A stretch of 64,000 nucleotides of DNA from Legionella longbeachae (lineage in GTDB: Bacteria > Pseudomonadota > Gammaproteobacteria > Legionellales > Legionellaceae). The notes beneath the pieces were generated by a model. It searched no databases, was not told the origin of the DNA, and worked only from the letters and a program-made list of their open reading frames with translations. This document shows, in pieces, positions 7,736-17,178 of the stretch (positions are counted from its first letter, which is position 1; each line of letters opens with the position of its first letter). The stretch covers positions 1-64,000 of the forward strand of contig NZ_RXNW01000011.1 in the NCBI RefSeq assembly GCF_004283175.1, read 5' to 3'. The position numbers and the translations under genes were made by a program.

Positions 7736-9355
7736 ATGCTAAAATGGACCTTGTTGATTATTATTGTTTTTTTGGTGGGCCTGTATATTTTGAGAGAAGT
7801 TACTTGGCCTATAAACCCATATCCTGAACAGCAAGCAAATCTGGATAGTATTCCAAAGTTTTCACCATTGGAAGTTGATTTTGTTCACAAATACGATGCT
7901 AAAAAATCACTTCCTTTCATGGGGGCTGCAATTTTTAATCTCACTGGAAATGATGAACAGTACTTGTTCGTTGGCGGTGGTTTTAACCAAGAGGATAAGT
8001 TATTCAAATATTCTGATCATCGATTTATTGATGTATCAAAAGAAGCGGGATTACAAAAGCCTGAGAATGATACTACTTATGGTGTTGTTGCTGTTGATGC
8101 TAATCGTGATGGTTTGCCTGATTTGTTTGTAGCGAGAGATAGTGGTGTTTATTTTTATGAAAACCAAAATGGAAAGTTCAGCATTAAAAAGCTCGATATC
8201 AAGATGGATCCACGCTATTCGCCTATTTCAATAGCAACAGCCGATTTGCAAAAAAAAGGTACGGTTGATCTCTATGTCGCAACTTACATCAAACCTGACT
8301 ATGTTGAAGGACAATCAATTTTCAATAAAAAAGATTATGGGGCCAAAAGCTTATTGCTGCAAAATAACGGTGATAATACCTTTACCGATATTACTGATCG
8401 TGCCGGGTTGAATTATATTCATAATACTTTCCAGGGGGTATTTGTTGATTTGGACGGTGACAATGAATTGGACTTGGTTGTCGCTCATGATACAGGTCAG
8501 GTCAGAATCTACAAAAACCTTGGTAATATGACATTCAAGTATATGCCTAATCCAACATCCGACCTATATTCTTATCCTATGGGTATCGCAGTTGGGGATT
8601 ATGACAATAATGGCTTACCGGATTTGTTTTTTAGCAATATCGGGCCATTTTACTGGTGGAATTTTGGCTCAACCCCTCCTAATCTTATTGTCAGAGGTGA
8701 TCTGCGCAAAGATCAAACTTTATTGCGTGATAATATATTCCTGGCTAACCGAGGTAATTTTCAATTTGAAGATGTCGCTAAGAAAACCAAGACTGCAGAT
8801 TATGAGTTTGGATGGGGAGTCATCTTTCAGGATTTCACTAACGATGGAAGGCAAGATCTAGTTATCGCTCAAAACTATGTAGGTTTTCCCTTACATAAGC
8901 TATTCCGTCTCCTTGGCCGACTATTAAAAGAGTTGCCAAACAATACTTATGCTAGTATTGAACAACAAGCAAATGCCGAAGATCCTTACTTTGCTATTTC
9001 TCCGCTAAGTACAGATCTTACAGGCAATGGTTACCCCGATCTCATTTATACGAACCTCAATGGACCATTGAAAGTTTTTCTTAATCGTCAGGGTGGGACT
9101 AATAATTATATAAAAATTCAGATGTCTTATGCCCCTGAAGCCATCGGAGCTGTAATAAAATTACAACTCAAAAATGGTAAGACTTTAACACGCTTTTTTG
9201 TTCCCACTCAGGGATTGTGTTCCTATCAAGGTAATCAAATCACTCTAGGCCTTGGAAACGATACAGAAGTTGAAAGTGTCAAAATTGCTTATATGAATGG
9301 AACAAACAAAGTGTTCATGCATCCTTCAATAAATACAACGCTGCACGTAGACTAG
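7736..9355 (+). CDS. FG-GAP/VCBS repeat protein (CRTAC1/ASPIC-like)
   Basis: A 539-residue protein starting at ATG 7736 (an in-frame TTG at 7724 is also possible), with one N-terminal membrane anchor. The body is a beta-propeller of FG-GAP repeats, each with a calcium-loop motif: DANRDGLPD, DLDGDNELD, DYDNNGLPD, DFTNDGRQD, DLTGNGYPD. The C-terminal ~90 residues resemble the ASPIC/UnbV domain (GAVIKLQLKNGK, a GLCSYQ turn). Such proteins are cell-surface binding proteins of unknown ligand. It converges with the membrane-protein gene at 9380. Confidence 0.85.
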   Translation: MLKWTLLIIIVFLVGLYILREVTWPINPYPEQQANLDSIPKFSPLEVDFVHKYDAKKSLPFMGAAIFNLTGNDEQYLFVGGGFNQEDKLFKYSDHRFIDVSKEAGLQKPENDTTYGVVAVDANRDGLPDLFVARDSGVYFYENQNGKFSIKKLDIKMDPRYSPISIATADLQKKGTVDLYVATYIKPDYVEGQSIFNKKDYGAKSLLLQNNGDNTFTDITDRAGLNYIHNTFQGVFVDLDGDNELDLVVAHDTGQVRIYKNLGNMTFKYMPNPTSDLYSYPMGIAVGDYDNNGLPDLFFSNIGPFYWWNFGSTPPNLIVRGDLRKDQTLLRDNIFLANRGNFQFEDVAKKTKTADYEFGWGVIFQDFTNDGRQDLVIAQNYVGFPLHKLFRLLGRLLKELPNNTYASIEQQANAEDPYFAISPLSTDLTGNGYPDLIYTNLNGPLKVFLNRQGGTNNYIKIQMSYAPEAIGAVIKLQLKNGKTLTRFFVPTQGLCSYQGNQITLGLGNDTEVESVKIAYMNGTNKVFMHPSINTTLHVD

Positions 9356-9379
9356 TCCTTTAGATGGGCTATGAGTTTT

Positions 9380-10063
9380 TCATAGCTCTGCCTGTCGGTG
9401 AAATGCATAATAAGTTGAGAGTGCAAAAAATAGGGTATAGGTAACATTCATCGCAATAGGCATTATGAACTTTCCGATCCCAGGCCAAAAAAAATAAATA
9501 AGAAAAACTGCGAGTAGAATGAAAAATGGATTGCATATCCACATCCATGTAGGATAAAAAGTTGCTCCACGCAGTACCAAGTAAACAAAACCTGCGGACA
9601 TTAATAAAGTAGTAACACGAATTACTTGGAGAAGTGACTCATTATAAAGCTGATAAGACGCAATAAGTTCATGGTTTTCAGGGGTATTGGCTTGAACTAT
9701 TGTAGCGATTAAAGCACGTGAGCCAATCCACACTGTCCCCATAATAAAGCCATATCCTGCCAACAGGGCAACTGCTGCAGGTAGCTTACCACCTGACGGC
9801 AATAACATTTGATATAAATGCCAAAAACCAACCAAGTAAAATGGCGCCGCCAGGACAGCAATAAAGTGCCCCCAAATTAACCTCTTACGGGAGATATCGA
9901 GAAAAAAATGGTAAGGAATCTTAGAACTATAGCCTGTCATATTAAAATGCAGTAGAAATTCACCTGTACCTACCAAAATTGCGGCGCCTAATCCAATTAG
10001 CCCAGCTACAACAACTTTATCCACCATAGAAAGGGTTCTCCTGAGTTTTGTTAATTCCTTCAT
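9380..10063 (-). CDS. Integral membrane protein, DUF6796-like
   Basis: A 227-residue protein with about six hydrophobic segments. Characteristic stretches are GTGEFLLHFN near residue 32, RLIWGHFIAVLAAPFYLVGF and a GYGFIMGTVWIGSRALIA helix, which recall the DUF6796 family. Function is unknown. A hairpin (GGCTATGA/TCATAGCT, about 9367-9387) overlapping the stop may serve both convergent genes. Confidence 0.75.
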   Translation of the reverse strand: MKELTKLRRTLSMVDKVVVAGLIGLGAAILVGTGEFLLHFNMTGYSSKIPYHFFLDISRKRLIWGHFIAVLAAPFYLVGFWHLYQMLLPSGGKLPAAVALLAGYGFIMGTVWIGSRALIATIVQANTPENHELIASYQLYNESLLQVIRVTTLLMSAGFVYLVLRGATFYPTWMWICNPFFILLAVFLIYFFWPGIGKFIMPIAMNVTYTLFFALSTYYAFHRQAEL

Positions 10064-10296
10064 CCAAAGTAAATTTTTGATTGGCTGTTTTGAATGAATT
10101 AATTTAACAGCATAATTCCTATATTGTTATAAAATTTTCTTTGTACTCTCAGTCATCATAGCTTATGTATGCCTTTGACCGAAATCAAAAGTTGTGATGA
10201 TGTCGATAAACGTATACTGTGATATAGGCGCGGTTTTTTGGACGCAAAAAGGTAATTTATAAGAACTATTCTTCTAATTGATAAGCGAGGAATAGA

Positions 10297-10640
10297 ATGT
10301 TTAAAAAGCGCAATTATTACACTGCATCAAAAAAATCAAAAATTGCACTTGCAGCAAGTGAAGGAAAAGTGACACAAACTCAGCTGACCAGCGAGTACGG
10401 CGTTCATCCTGCTCAAATTAAGGCTTGGAAGCAAACGGCTTTACAGGCTATTTCAGATGTTTTTCCAATGCTCGTTTGAGGGTAAAACTAAGCGTGCCCA
10501 GTGGTTGTCTCTGGAGGTTGGTTATTCCGTTGGTAAACACTGTATCAAGAGACTTATGGAGGTCATGGCTTACCCACAGAGTCCTCAGGCCTATCCGAGA
10601 TATTGAAAGTTCTACTGGCCTATGGACTTGTGGTTAAGCC
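10297..10640 (+). mobile_element. IS3-family remnant (orfA plus a piece of orfB)
   Basis: ATG 10297 begins an orfA-like HTH protein (RNYYTASKKSKIALAASEGK, LTSEYGVHPAQIKAWKQ) that breaks off after about 55 residues. In another frame KRAQWLSLEVGYSVGKHCIK RLMEVMAYPQ matches the pre-DDE region of IS3 orfB. The catalytic core is missing. Confidence 0.7.
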
Positions 10641-10882
10641 ATTCTAAGAGTAATGTGGTTAAACTAACAATTTGGGAATAGCTCTCATTTTTCCTGATTT
10701 TTGTTCCAGATCATCGGATCCATCTAACTTTATCGTCGTTACTCTTTATATATACCACTGTCTGTTTCAATTTTTTTATACCGGCATGTTGTTGCTTCTT
10801 TCTTTAGTTTATAAACCGATTGCAAGAGTATTATGTTTAATCTAATAATTACTTATGAGGGGGAGGTTTATGGGAGAATTAA

Positions 10883-11497
10883 ATGAATGACAGTGGGTAT
10901 ACAATGAAAGCAGGTTTGATTGATCAATCCAATGATCAAAGAGTGTCTCGTTTATACGATCGCTCGCTGCGGCAAGCCAAAATGGTTCCAAATTTGTTTA
11001 AAGCTATGGCAAATGCACCTGAGGTTCTAGAGGTTTATATGGATGCATACCAAGCTTTTTCGCAGTTCTCAGGGTTTTCAATTCAAGAACAGCAAATTAT
11101 TTTTTTAGTCATTAGCTATGAAAATGGTTGTGACTATTGCCTGGCAGCACACTCTATAGCAGCAGATTTTTCTGCCAAACTTGAGCCAGCGATTACCGAT
11201 GCTATAAGGGAAGATAAAAGGATTCCTGAAAAAAAGTATCAGGTATTAGCTGAATTTACACGTGAGTTACTTTGGACAAGAGGCAGGCCTTCAGAGGAAA
11301 AAGTTGATGAATTCCTTGCAGCAGGCTATATGGAAAAGCAAATATTAGATCTTGTATTGGCTATCTCACTCAAAACGTTATCGAATTATACAAATCACTT
11401 ATTCAAAACGCCTATTGATAGTGTATTTAAAGTTCGTGAGTTTAAATTGGTAAAGTTTGCTGCGCGTGTCTTCCAGCATTTTAGCTCAAAAAAATAA
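10883..11497 (+). CDS. Carboxymuconolactone decarboxylase/AhpD-family protein
   Basis: A 204-residue helical protein with the AhpD active-site signature NGCDYCLAAH (Cys83, Cys86, His90) in the second half of a CMD domain. Members act as thiol-disulfide peroxidase partners or decarboxylases; the CxxC-x3-H pattern favours the redox type. The first ~60 residues include a KMVPNLFKAMANAPEVLEVY lead often seen in YciW/PA-type AhpD proteins. It stands alone between an IS3 remnant and a broken ackA. Confidence 0.85.
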   Translation: MNDSGYTMKAGLIDQSNDQRVSRLYDRSLRQAKMVPNLFKAMANAPEVLEVYMDAYQAFSQFSGFSIQEQQIIFLVISYENGCDYCLAAHSIAADFSAKLEPAITDAIREDKRIPEKKYQVLAEFTRELLWTRGRPSEEKVDEFLAAGYMEKQILDLVLAISLKTLSNYTNHLFKTPIDSVFKVREFKLVKFAARVFQHFSSKK

Positions 11498-11665
11498 GGC
11501 TTATTTGCTCTGCCTTGCATGTTTCGTTCTTTTTGAGTTGCAGATTAGAGAGGATTTTATTTCTCCTACTATTCGACTCAAAGTTGGACAGAACATACTA
11601 ACTGGGTAAGAATACCTAAAAATATTGTAGTACTTCGTCCAGAATAATGTTATTTAACGCCTTCT

Positions 11666-11880
11666 ATGGATAATGATCATCTGCTTGTACTTAACTCCGG
11701 TTCCTCAAGCATTAATTTTCCATATATGATCGGATTATAGCATTGCTCTTTTGGGAAATGGTGCCAATATGTGTGCGGTTAAAGAGGGAAAGTCTGTAAT
11801 AGTACCATGGGTTTTACGGCATTGGCTGGGTTGCTAATGGGCTGTATAAGAAGATTAAAACGTATCTTTTAGAGTTACCT
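11666..11880 (+). pseudogene. ackA': Acetate kinase remnant
   Basis: From 11666 the frame reads MDNDHLLVLNSGSSSINF, the AckA N-terminal phosphate motif (VLNSGSSS), then a stop. Next comes IALLGNGANMCAVKEGKSV, and in another frame STMGFTALAGLLMG, both conserved AckA segments (HLGNGxSxCAxKxGxS, MGFTxLxGLxMGTR). Large intervals between them are deleted. The remaining DNA in 11498-12219 shows only scattered short frames. Confidence 0.7.
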
Positions 11881-12219
11881 TCAAATATGCACCTCCAAAA
11901 TTTTAGCTAAAATTGCATTTGCTCCATGGTTCAAAGACAAAATGGGTCGTGTCATTTTTATAAGAATTTTTTAGCTCATTAATCACTTTGCCTGCTAAAA
12001 AAGAAAACCCAAACGATGGAAACGATGAAATTGAATTGAAAACATATCCCTCAAGTATATCTAATGATGATGAGTTCGGTAATCACTCAGCTTGTTATCA
12101 GAAGTAGTCTAAAGACCTGGGGGGCGTGAATGTTACTGTAACGCTTCTACATTCAACTGCCCTCATATACGCTGTTTTTTTCATACCACGGCGATATCGC
12201 TTATGATGAGAGCCAGAAG

Positions 12220-13470
12220 CTAAATACCACCACGGCTCCGTAAGCCTGCATTAGAACCCATAGTTGATTTACCTTGATGTTGTTTGGCAACATCAGGAGG
12301 AACTTTTTGCCATGGATAACCTTTTAAAGCCTTAGAATAACCTATCTGATATAATTGGTTCATTCGTTGCGTATCGAACAACTCCTCTGAATTAGAATTA
12401 AACTCATTTGGGACATTTGCCAAATTAAAATCAGCGCCATTTAATAACGCACAAAGGTAAATAAAAATCACATCAGCAGCTCCTTGTGCTGCTGTAACAC
12501 TTTCCACAGCACGCTTACCAATATCCAGTACTTTAGGCTTGACTATCTTATAATGGAAGTGGTTTTGGTTATTACGTATTACATAAATATTAATATTTGG
12601 CTTTTGTTTTAGTTTGAGATATTTTTTTGCCGCATGAATGTCAGAGTTAAGACGACTTAAGAAGACACCAAAGGTGGTTCCGCCATCCACATGCATCTCA
12701 GTATAAGATTTTCCCTTGGCAACCACATCGAAATAAACAGGGGGCATCACAACAGGGATACTTGCCGAAGCGAGCATAATTTTTCTAAATAGATTGAGCT
12801 TCTCAGGATTTTTGCTGGCTGCTATCTTAGTCATATCCCATACAACCAAGTCACGTGCATAAAGGTTAGAAGTACCAATATAAAGACGCCTGCCTTCATA
12901 ATAGCCTTTTGCGATATCATGAAGTAGAGCTTCATTAACATGTTGGGCAATTAGGTTTTGCAAAGGTTTGGTTCCCTTAAGAGAAGAACCTCCAGTTGCT
13001 AACGTCCATAGTAATGGTTTATCACTCAAAACATCTTTGGTTGAAATGGTGGTATATACTTTCTTCAGCGTAGCATCATATTTTGGCCCAGCAAAAGCTA
13101 ATGGTGCAATTAAAGCCCCCGTGCTTATCCCTGTTACAGTTGTAAATGATGGTCTAGTGCCTGACTTCGTCCAGCCATTTAAGAGGCCTGCACCAAAAGC
13201 GCCATAATCTGCTCCGCCTGAAATCACCAATAATGTAAATGCTCCTTTATGATGATACATGGTATCGGGGTAAGATTTAGCTAATTGTTTGACCCGTGCA
13301 ATGGATTGCATTTTTATTTTTTGATTCGTGCCTTCATTAAAATTACTGCGTATATCCTGAAATCCTGGAATTTCAGCAACACTTGCCAAATGCTCAGGGA
13401 CAGGATTTTGTTTTACCGTATGGCATGCTGTTAGCAATAAAGAGATAAAAATAGTGAAATTCCTTTTCAT
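12220..13470 (-). CDS. Patatin-like phospholipase lipoprotein
   Basis: A 416-residue protein with a lipoprotein signal peptide (lipobox LLTAC, Cys16), so it is membrane-anchored. The patatin domain shows the oxyanion loop ISGGADYGAFGAG (about 83-95), the nucleophile elbow GISTG (Ser116) and the dyad Asp in HVDGG near residue 245. It should hydrolyse acyl esters of lipids at the cell envelope. Gly-Ala-Asp-Tyr-Gly replaces the usual GGGxRG, as is common in this lipoprotein subfamily. Confidence 0.88.
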   Translation of the reverse strand: MKRNFTIFISLLLTACHTVKQNPVPEHLASVAEIPGFQDIRSNFNEGTNQKIKMQSIARVKQLAKSYPDTMYHHKGAFTLLVISGGADYGAFGAGLLNGWTKSGTRPSFTTVTGISTGALIAPLAFAGPKYDATLKKVYTTISTKDVLSDKPLLWTLATGGSSLKGTKPLQNLIAQHVNEALLHDIAKGYYEGRRLYIGTSNLYARDLVVWDMTKIAASKNPEKLNLFRKIMLASASIPVVMPPVYFDVVAKGKSYTEMHVDGGTTFGVFLSRLNSDIHAAKKYLKLKQKPNINIYVIRNNQNHFHYKIVKPKVLDIGKRAVESVTAAQGAADVIFIYLCALLNGADFNLANVPNEFNSNSEELFDTQRMNQLYQIGYSKALKGYPWQKVPPDVAKQHQGKSTMGSNAGLRSRGGI

Positions 13471-13658
13471 GGCCGGTTATCCTGTTGTCTACTCATCGGG
13501 GTTTAATGTAATAAACCCTCTCAGCTATTAATTTATTATAATTAACTGCGTAATTAAATTAATTTATTTAAAGCCAAATGGTGATTAGTTTGGGCTTTTT
13601 CTAAAATTATTTAATATTTGATATAGTTTAATCTTACATCGTTTTTTCTTAATTAAAG

Positions 13659-14162
13659 ATGGACAAATTTAAAAAAAGGTTTAAATTTTTTGAAATCAGT
13701 TTTTTGTTAATCACAGTATTTATTAATAATACAGGTTGTGCCTCTATAGCAACAACTCATTCTCGGTTTGAAAAGGACCATTTACTTGCTCTTTTTGTAG
13801 GTGGTACTGGAGTTGAATCAAATAATTATTTTACCTATGGCGTTGAATACCATAAAGCACTTACGTTTCCTTTTGGTTATTCTATTACTCTGGAAGACAC
13901 ACTGAATAATAAAGTCCATCACCATGAAATTGAAGTTATTGGCTTAATGAGCTTTAGCTGTTTGAAACACATAACTTTTGGTATTGGTCCTGGTTTGAAG
14001 TTTGAAAAAGGTGAATCTGATAAATTACTAGGAAGAGTTGCTTTTAATTATATTTTTAAATTAAAACCAACCATCGAGATTACTCCTACTATAACGTATA
14101 ATATTGTTCAAAGAAGTCCGAATGAGATAGTTTATGGAGCCAAATTTGGCAAGCAATTTTAA
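13659..14162 (+). CDS. Putative outer-membrane lipoprotein
   Basis: A 167-residue protein with a hydrophobic signal and a lipobox-like NTGC (about residues 24-27). The rest alternates polar and hydrophobic residues with Gly and aromatics (GGTGVESNNYFTYGVEY, GIGPGLKFEKGE, AKFGKQF ending in Phe), typical of a small outer-membrane beta-barrel. No family is recognised. Its stop lies ~60 bases before the degenerate IS6 element. Confidence 0.65.
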   Translation: MDKFKKRFKFFEISFLLITVFINNTGCASIATTHSRFEKDHLLALFVGGTGVESNNYFTYGVEYHKALTFPFGYSITLEDTLNNKVHHHEIEVIGLMSFSCLKHITFGIGPGLKFEKGESDKLLGRVAFNYIFKLKPTIEITPTITYNIVQRSPNEIVYGAKFGKQF

Positions 14163-14224
14163 AGCCAAAAGCCCTCTTATAAATTATCTGCTGTCTTTCA
14201 ATGCCAATCCCCTAATATCTGAAG

Positions 14225-15010
14225 GGTTTTGTCGTGAGAATTTTTTTAAACTAAGAACGGAGTTATTCTGGGCGAGCTTATGCCGCGAGCCCATAGAACT
14301 GTTCAAAAATAGTTTGACTGGCCGATTGATTATGCTGCCCTTTACTGAGCATATGATGTAATTCAATGCCAGCTAATGTAGCATCGGCGGAATGAAATGC
14401 TTTAAAGCCCTTCATTGGTTTCGTGATTTTTTTGATAAATCGATGGTCTTGTCCCACAATATTATTGAGGTATTTAATTTGTCTCACAGTGAGCTGAACG
14501 AACAGTCCACCCAACATAAACAGCAGCGTCACGTGTAAATTAATCGTGTCAGTTCCCACTTTATTAGCACCCCTTTTATCCATGGTTACTCTATCTGTTA
14601 AGCTGTTAGAGCCAATACCTTTCTCGAAAATGCCCGTGCAGCAGGCTCATCCCTTTTCTCTGAAAGCATAAAATCAACCGTTTTACCTTCTTTGTCTACC
14701 GCCCTGTATAAGTACACTCATTCGCCATGAAATCCCAATAGGTCGCTTGAGGCGCTTGTGAAATACTTCTTCCAACTGAGGAGAATAATCAATCACCCAG
14801 CGATTGATAGTGGAGTGATCTACTTTTAGACCACGTTCCAGGGCTAGCTCTGCAACATCTCGGTAACTCAATGAGTAGGCCAAATACCATCTAACCAACA
14901 TCAAAATAATATCCAGCTTAAAATGGCGCCACTTAAAACTCAGCATCTCTATTCGTCCCCTTGCAAAAATACACAATCTATCCCGGGGACTACTTTTTTG
15001 CGACAAAGCC
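14225..15010 (-). mobile_element. Nearly full-length but dead IS6-family element
   Basis: 786 bases bounded by GGTTTTGTCGTGAGAA at 14225 and TTTTTTGCGACAAAGCC ending at 15010 (imperfect inverted repeats). The minus strand encodes a transposase broken into two frames: MLSFKWRHFKLDIILMLVRW to SWRMSV, and TINLHVTLL to EQFYGLAA, with KTVDFMLSEKRDEPAARAF between. The first Asp region (RVDETYIK) is altered and the final catalytic Glu is Gly (NNIVGQDHR), so it is inactive. Confidence 0.85.
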
Positions 15011-15054
15011 GGAGAGGAGTCCATTTCATTACACTAGGTCTAATAGGTGTTCGG

Positions 15055-16497
15055 CTAGGGCCGAAATACATAGACAGAACTCTCTGAAGCTCCTATAGAG
15101 TGCTCTGGAGTTCTTATAGAGTCTTCAGTGGCTCCTATTGAGTATTCAGAAGCACTTATAGGGTGCTCAGTGGCTCCTATAGGGAGTTCAGGATCTCTTA
15201 TAGGGTATTCAGTGGCTCCTATAGGGAGTTTAGAATTTCTAGTTTGAGTTGGATCAAAAGTTTTTGGACGCTGTTGTTGCTGATTGTGAGCAGAGCTAAT
15301 ACCCTGCTGTATTTTAATATAGGAATCCAAAGATTCTGATAATGCTCGATTTTTTATATCTTCAATGAATGAATTAATCTCTTTATTTTTATAGTCTGAT
15401 AGGTCAAGGGTTCCATTTTTTTTGGAGAAGAAGGTTCTAAACCATTCTGTAGTCTCGGAACCTAGGGCATTTTGTACGTATTGGGTTTTTATAATTGATA
15501 GTACAACGGAAAGTCCGGTAGCCCCTGCCGATAATATTATTCCAGGGAGTCCAAGCGATAGATAATTAGTGGCGGACCATATGCCAGCACCTAATGCTGC
15601 AAAGCCTAATTGGATATTACGCAATTTTGCGTTTTCTAAGAGACCTTGTCTTTTAGTTAAAACATATTCTTTTATCTCTGCCTCAGGATAAAGAGTTGGG
15701 TTTGTTTTATTTTGATTTAGAGCTATTGAGGCCATAATAGCAGTTCTATCTTCGATAGTAACCAAACGCTCATATAGGTTACGCTCTTTGGGTTCCAAAT
15801 TGGGAATTGCACTGAGAACTTTGGACTCAAAAAATTCGTTTTTGAGATTTGTCTCTTTTTTTGCCAGATATATATCTATTCCTATTTTAATAGAAGTAAG
15901 AGCCATGGTAGTTACAGCAATAGCGCCAAGAGAAAGCCCTCCAGTAAAAATCGCACTGATTACAACTCCTGTAACTATAAGAGAGAGTACAATGTTGGTG
16001 GCCGTAGAAGCCATTTGTGCTTTTTTTATAAAAATCAGATTATTATTTATCTCTGTAGGTGTTCTTACTGTCTCTGTAAAAAATTCACTCACACCAAGCT
16101 TAGCAGAGGGGTATGGAAGTTCCCTCGCACCCAATTGGGTAGAGGGAGTTTTTTTCTTTAGCGGTTGTTCTGGTAGTCTCTTTGCTTTTAAAGCTTGAAT
16201 ATGCTTATTTTGTTCATATAAATTATATACAGCTAATGGAAGTGTGGCGCAAGAAAGAACAATATGGACAATGCTGTGGCTATTGAAGGTTTGATTCATA
16301 TCCAGAGACGAACCAGGGGGAGTGGGGTTGGATTTATTATTAGTTTGAATAGCTGCTTGAAGAACATCACGCGCACCTTCCTTGAGCGTTTGCCGTAGAT
16401 GAGGATCATTTTTTTTACCAGTAGGTGGTACATCAGGTATCATTTCTACAATCACTATAAAATATTTTATTGATTTGATTTTATCAGTACTGAACAA
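15055..16497 (-). CDS. Effector-like membrane protein with a C-terminal repeat tail
   Basis: A 480-residue protein of unknown family. Features in order: polar N-terminus, a first hydrophobic stretch near residue 75-95, a hydrophobic pair around 175-215 (SLIVTGVVISAIFTGGLSLG), a second near 300-340 (GLPGIILSAGATGLSVVLS), then a Gln-rich linker. The last ~60 residues repeat a ~9-10-residue unit (GATEYPI, GATEHPI, SASEYSI, GATEDSI, GASESSV). Paired hydrophobic hairpins with a variable repeat tail are common in Dot/Icm effectors that target host membranes; that role is inference. The start at 16497 has no strong ribosome binding site. Confidence 0.65.
   Translation of the reverse strand: MFSTDKIKSIKYFIVIVEMIPDVPPTGKKNDPHLRQTLKEGARDVLQAAIQTNNKSNPTPPGSSLDMNQTFNSHSIVHIVLSCATLPLAVYNLYEQNKHIQALKAKRLPEQPLKKKTPSTQLGARELPYPSAKLGVSEFFTETVRTPTEINNNLIFIKKAQMASTATNIVLSLIVTGVVISAIFTGGLSLGAIAVTTMALTSIKIGIDIYLAKKETNLKNEFFESKVLSAIPNLEPKERNLYERLVTIEDRTAIMASIALNQNKTNPTLYPEAEIKEYVLTKRQGLLENAKLRNIQLGFAALGAGIWSATNYLSLGLPGIILSAGATGLSVVLSIIKTQYVQNALGSETTEWFRTFFSKKNGTLDLSDYKNKEINSFIEDIKNRALSESLDSYIKIQQGISSAHNQQQQRPKTFDPTQTRNSKLPIGATEYPIRDPELPIGATEHPISASEYSIGATEDSIRTPEHSIGASESSVYVFRP
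15080..15236 (-). repeat. Degenerate ~30-bp tandem DNA repeat inside the gene
   Basis: On the plus strand the unit GTGGCTCCTATAGGGAGTTC recurs with small changes about every 30 bases (GGCTCCTATTGAGTATTCAG, GGCTCCTATAGGGAGTTTAG, CTTATAGGGTGCTCAGTG). It encodes the GA(T/S)E-xxI repeats. Such arrays expand and contract by slippage. Confidence 0.75.
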
Positions 16498-16552
16498 TAA
16501 TTTTCCAATTGAAAATTTTTATTAGTCATATTTAGGGTTTAGATATCTAAAA

Positions 16553-16793
16553 GGCTTTGTCGCAAATTGGGTTAAATTACAGATCTGAGACAAAAGCGAA
16601 TTATGATAAATTTTTGATTTTAATTTATACTAACAATTCTATTAATTACAAATAAGGAAATCTTTAATTCAGGTGTCGTGCGAAATTATTTAATCTTATT
16701 TAAGTAAAATAAATTATTATTTGCACAATAGAGTTAATTTAAATACTGTAATTCGCTTTTGCCTCGGTTCTGTAATTTAACCCTAATTGGCAA
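16553..16793. mobile_element. MITE-like element with ~44-bp terminal inverted repeats
   Basis: The left end (16560-16603: CGCAAATTGGGTTAAATTAC, AGATCTGAGACAAAAGCGAA) is matched by the reverse complement of 16749-16793 with a few mismatches and one indel. About 145 bases of AT-rich, non-coding DNA lie between. The outermost bases GGCTTTGTCGCAAA equal the right end of the IS6 element at 15010, so it may be an IS-derived non-autonomous element. Confidence 0.7.
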
Positions 16794-17178
16794 ATAATTG
16801 TCATTAAGAATTATCCATGTAACATCATAAGAATTAAGTTTGATTTTTTGTACTTTCAAAAATCCCTCAATGAAGAACGCGAATAGACGCTTAATCATCT
16901 ATCAATGAATACTATGAATGGCGGATTCAACTCGTTAACGCAACTTCTGTATATAAATCAAGCAGTAAGTAACGGTAAAGGCATGCAATTACTTATCTCT
17001 TGATGATTTTTTCCCCACAAGGCCAATATGGAGCTACTGTCATGTTGGCAGACAGCAATAAACGAGTGGATACCAAGCTTCACAAAGCGAGAATTGTTGC
17101 ACTCATTGAGGAACAGAATTAATCCATTTATATCATTCATGAAGTACTCCGTTTTTTCCAAAACTCTTAGTGAGTATT
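16794..17178. other. Stretch without a convincing gene
   Basis: Short frames occur on both strands (for example 67 codons, minus, 16958-17161) but none has a ribosome binding site or recognisable domain. I see nothing else. Confidence 0.4.

Noticed and set aside
15062-15236. ~30-bp repeats considered as a CRISPR array
   Set aside because: Repeats are contiguous without spacers, degenerate, and encode an in-frame protein repeat.
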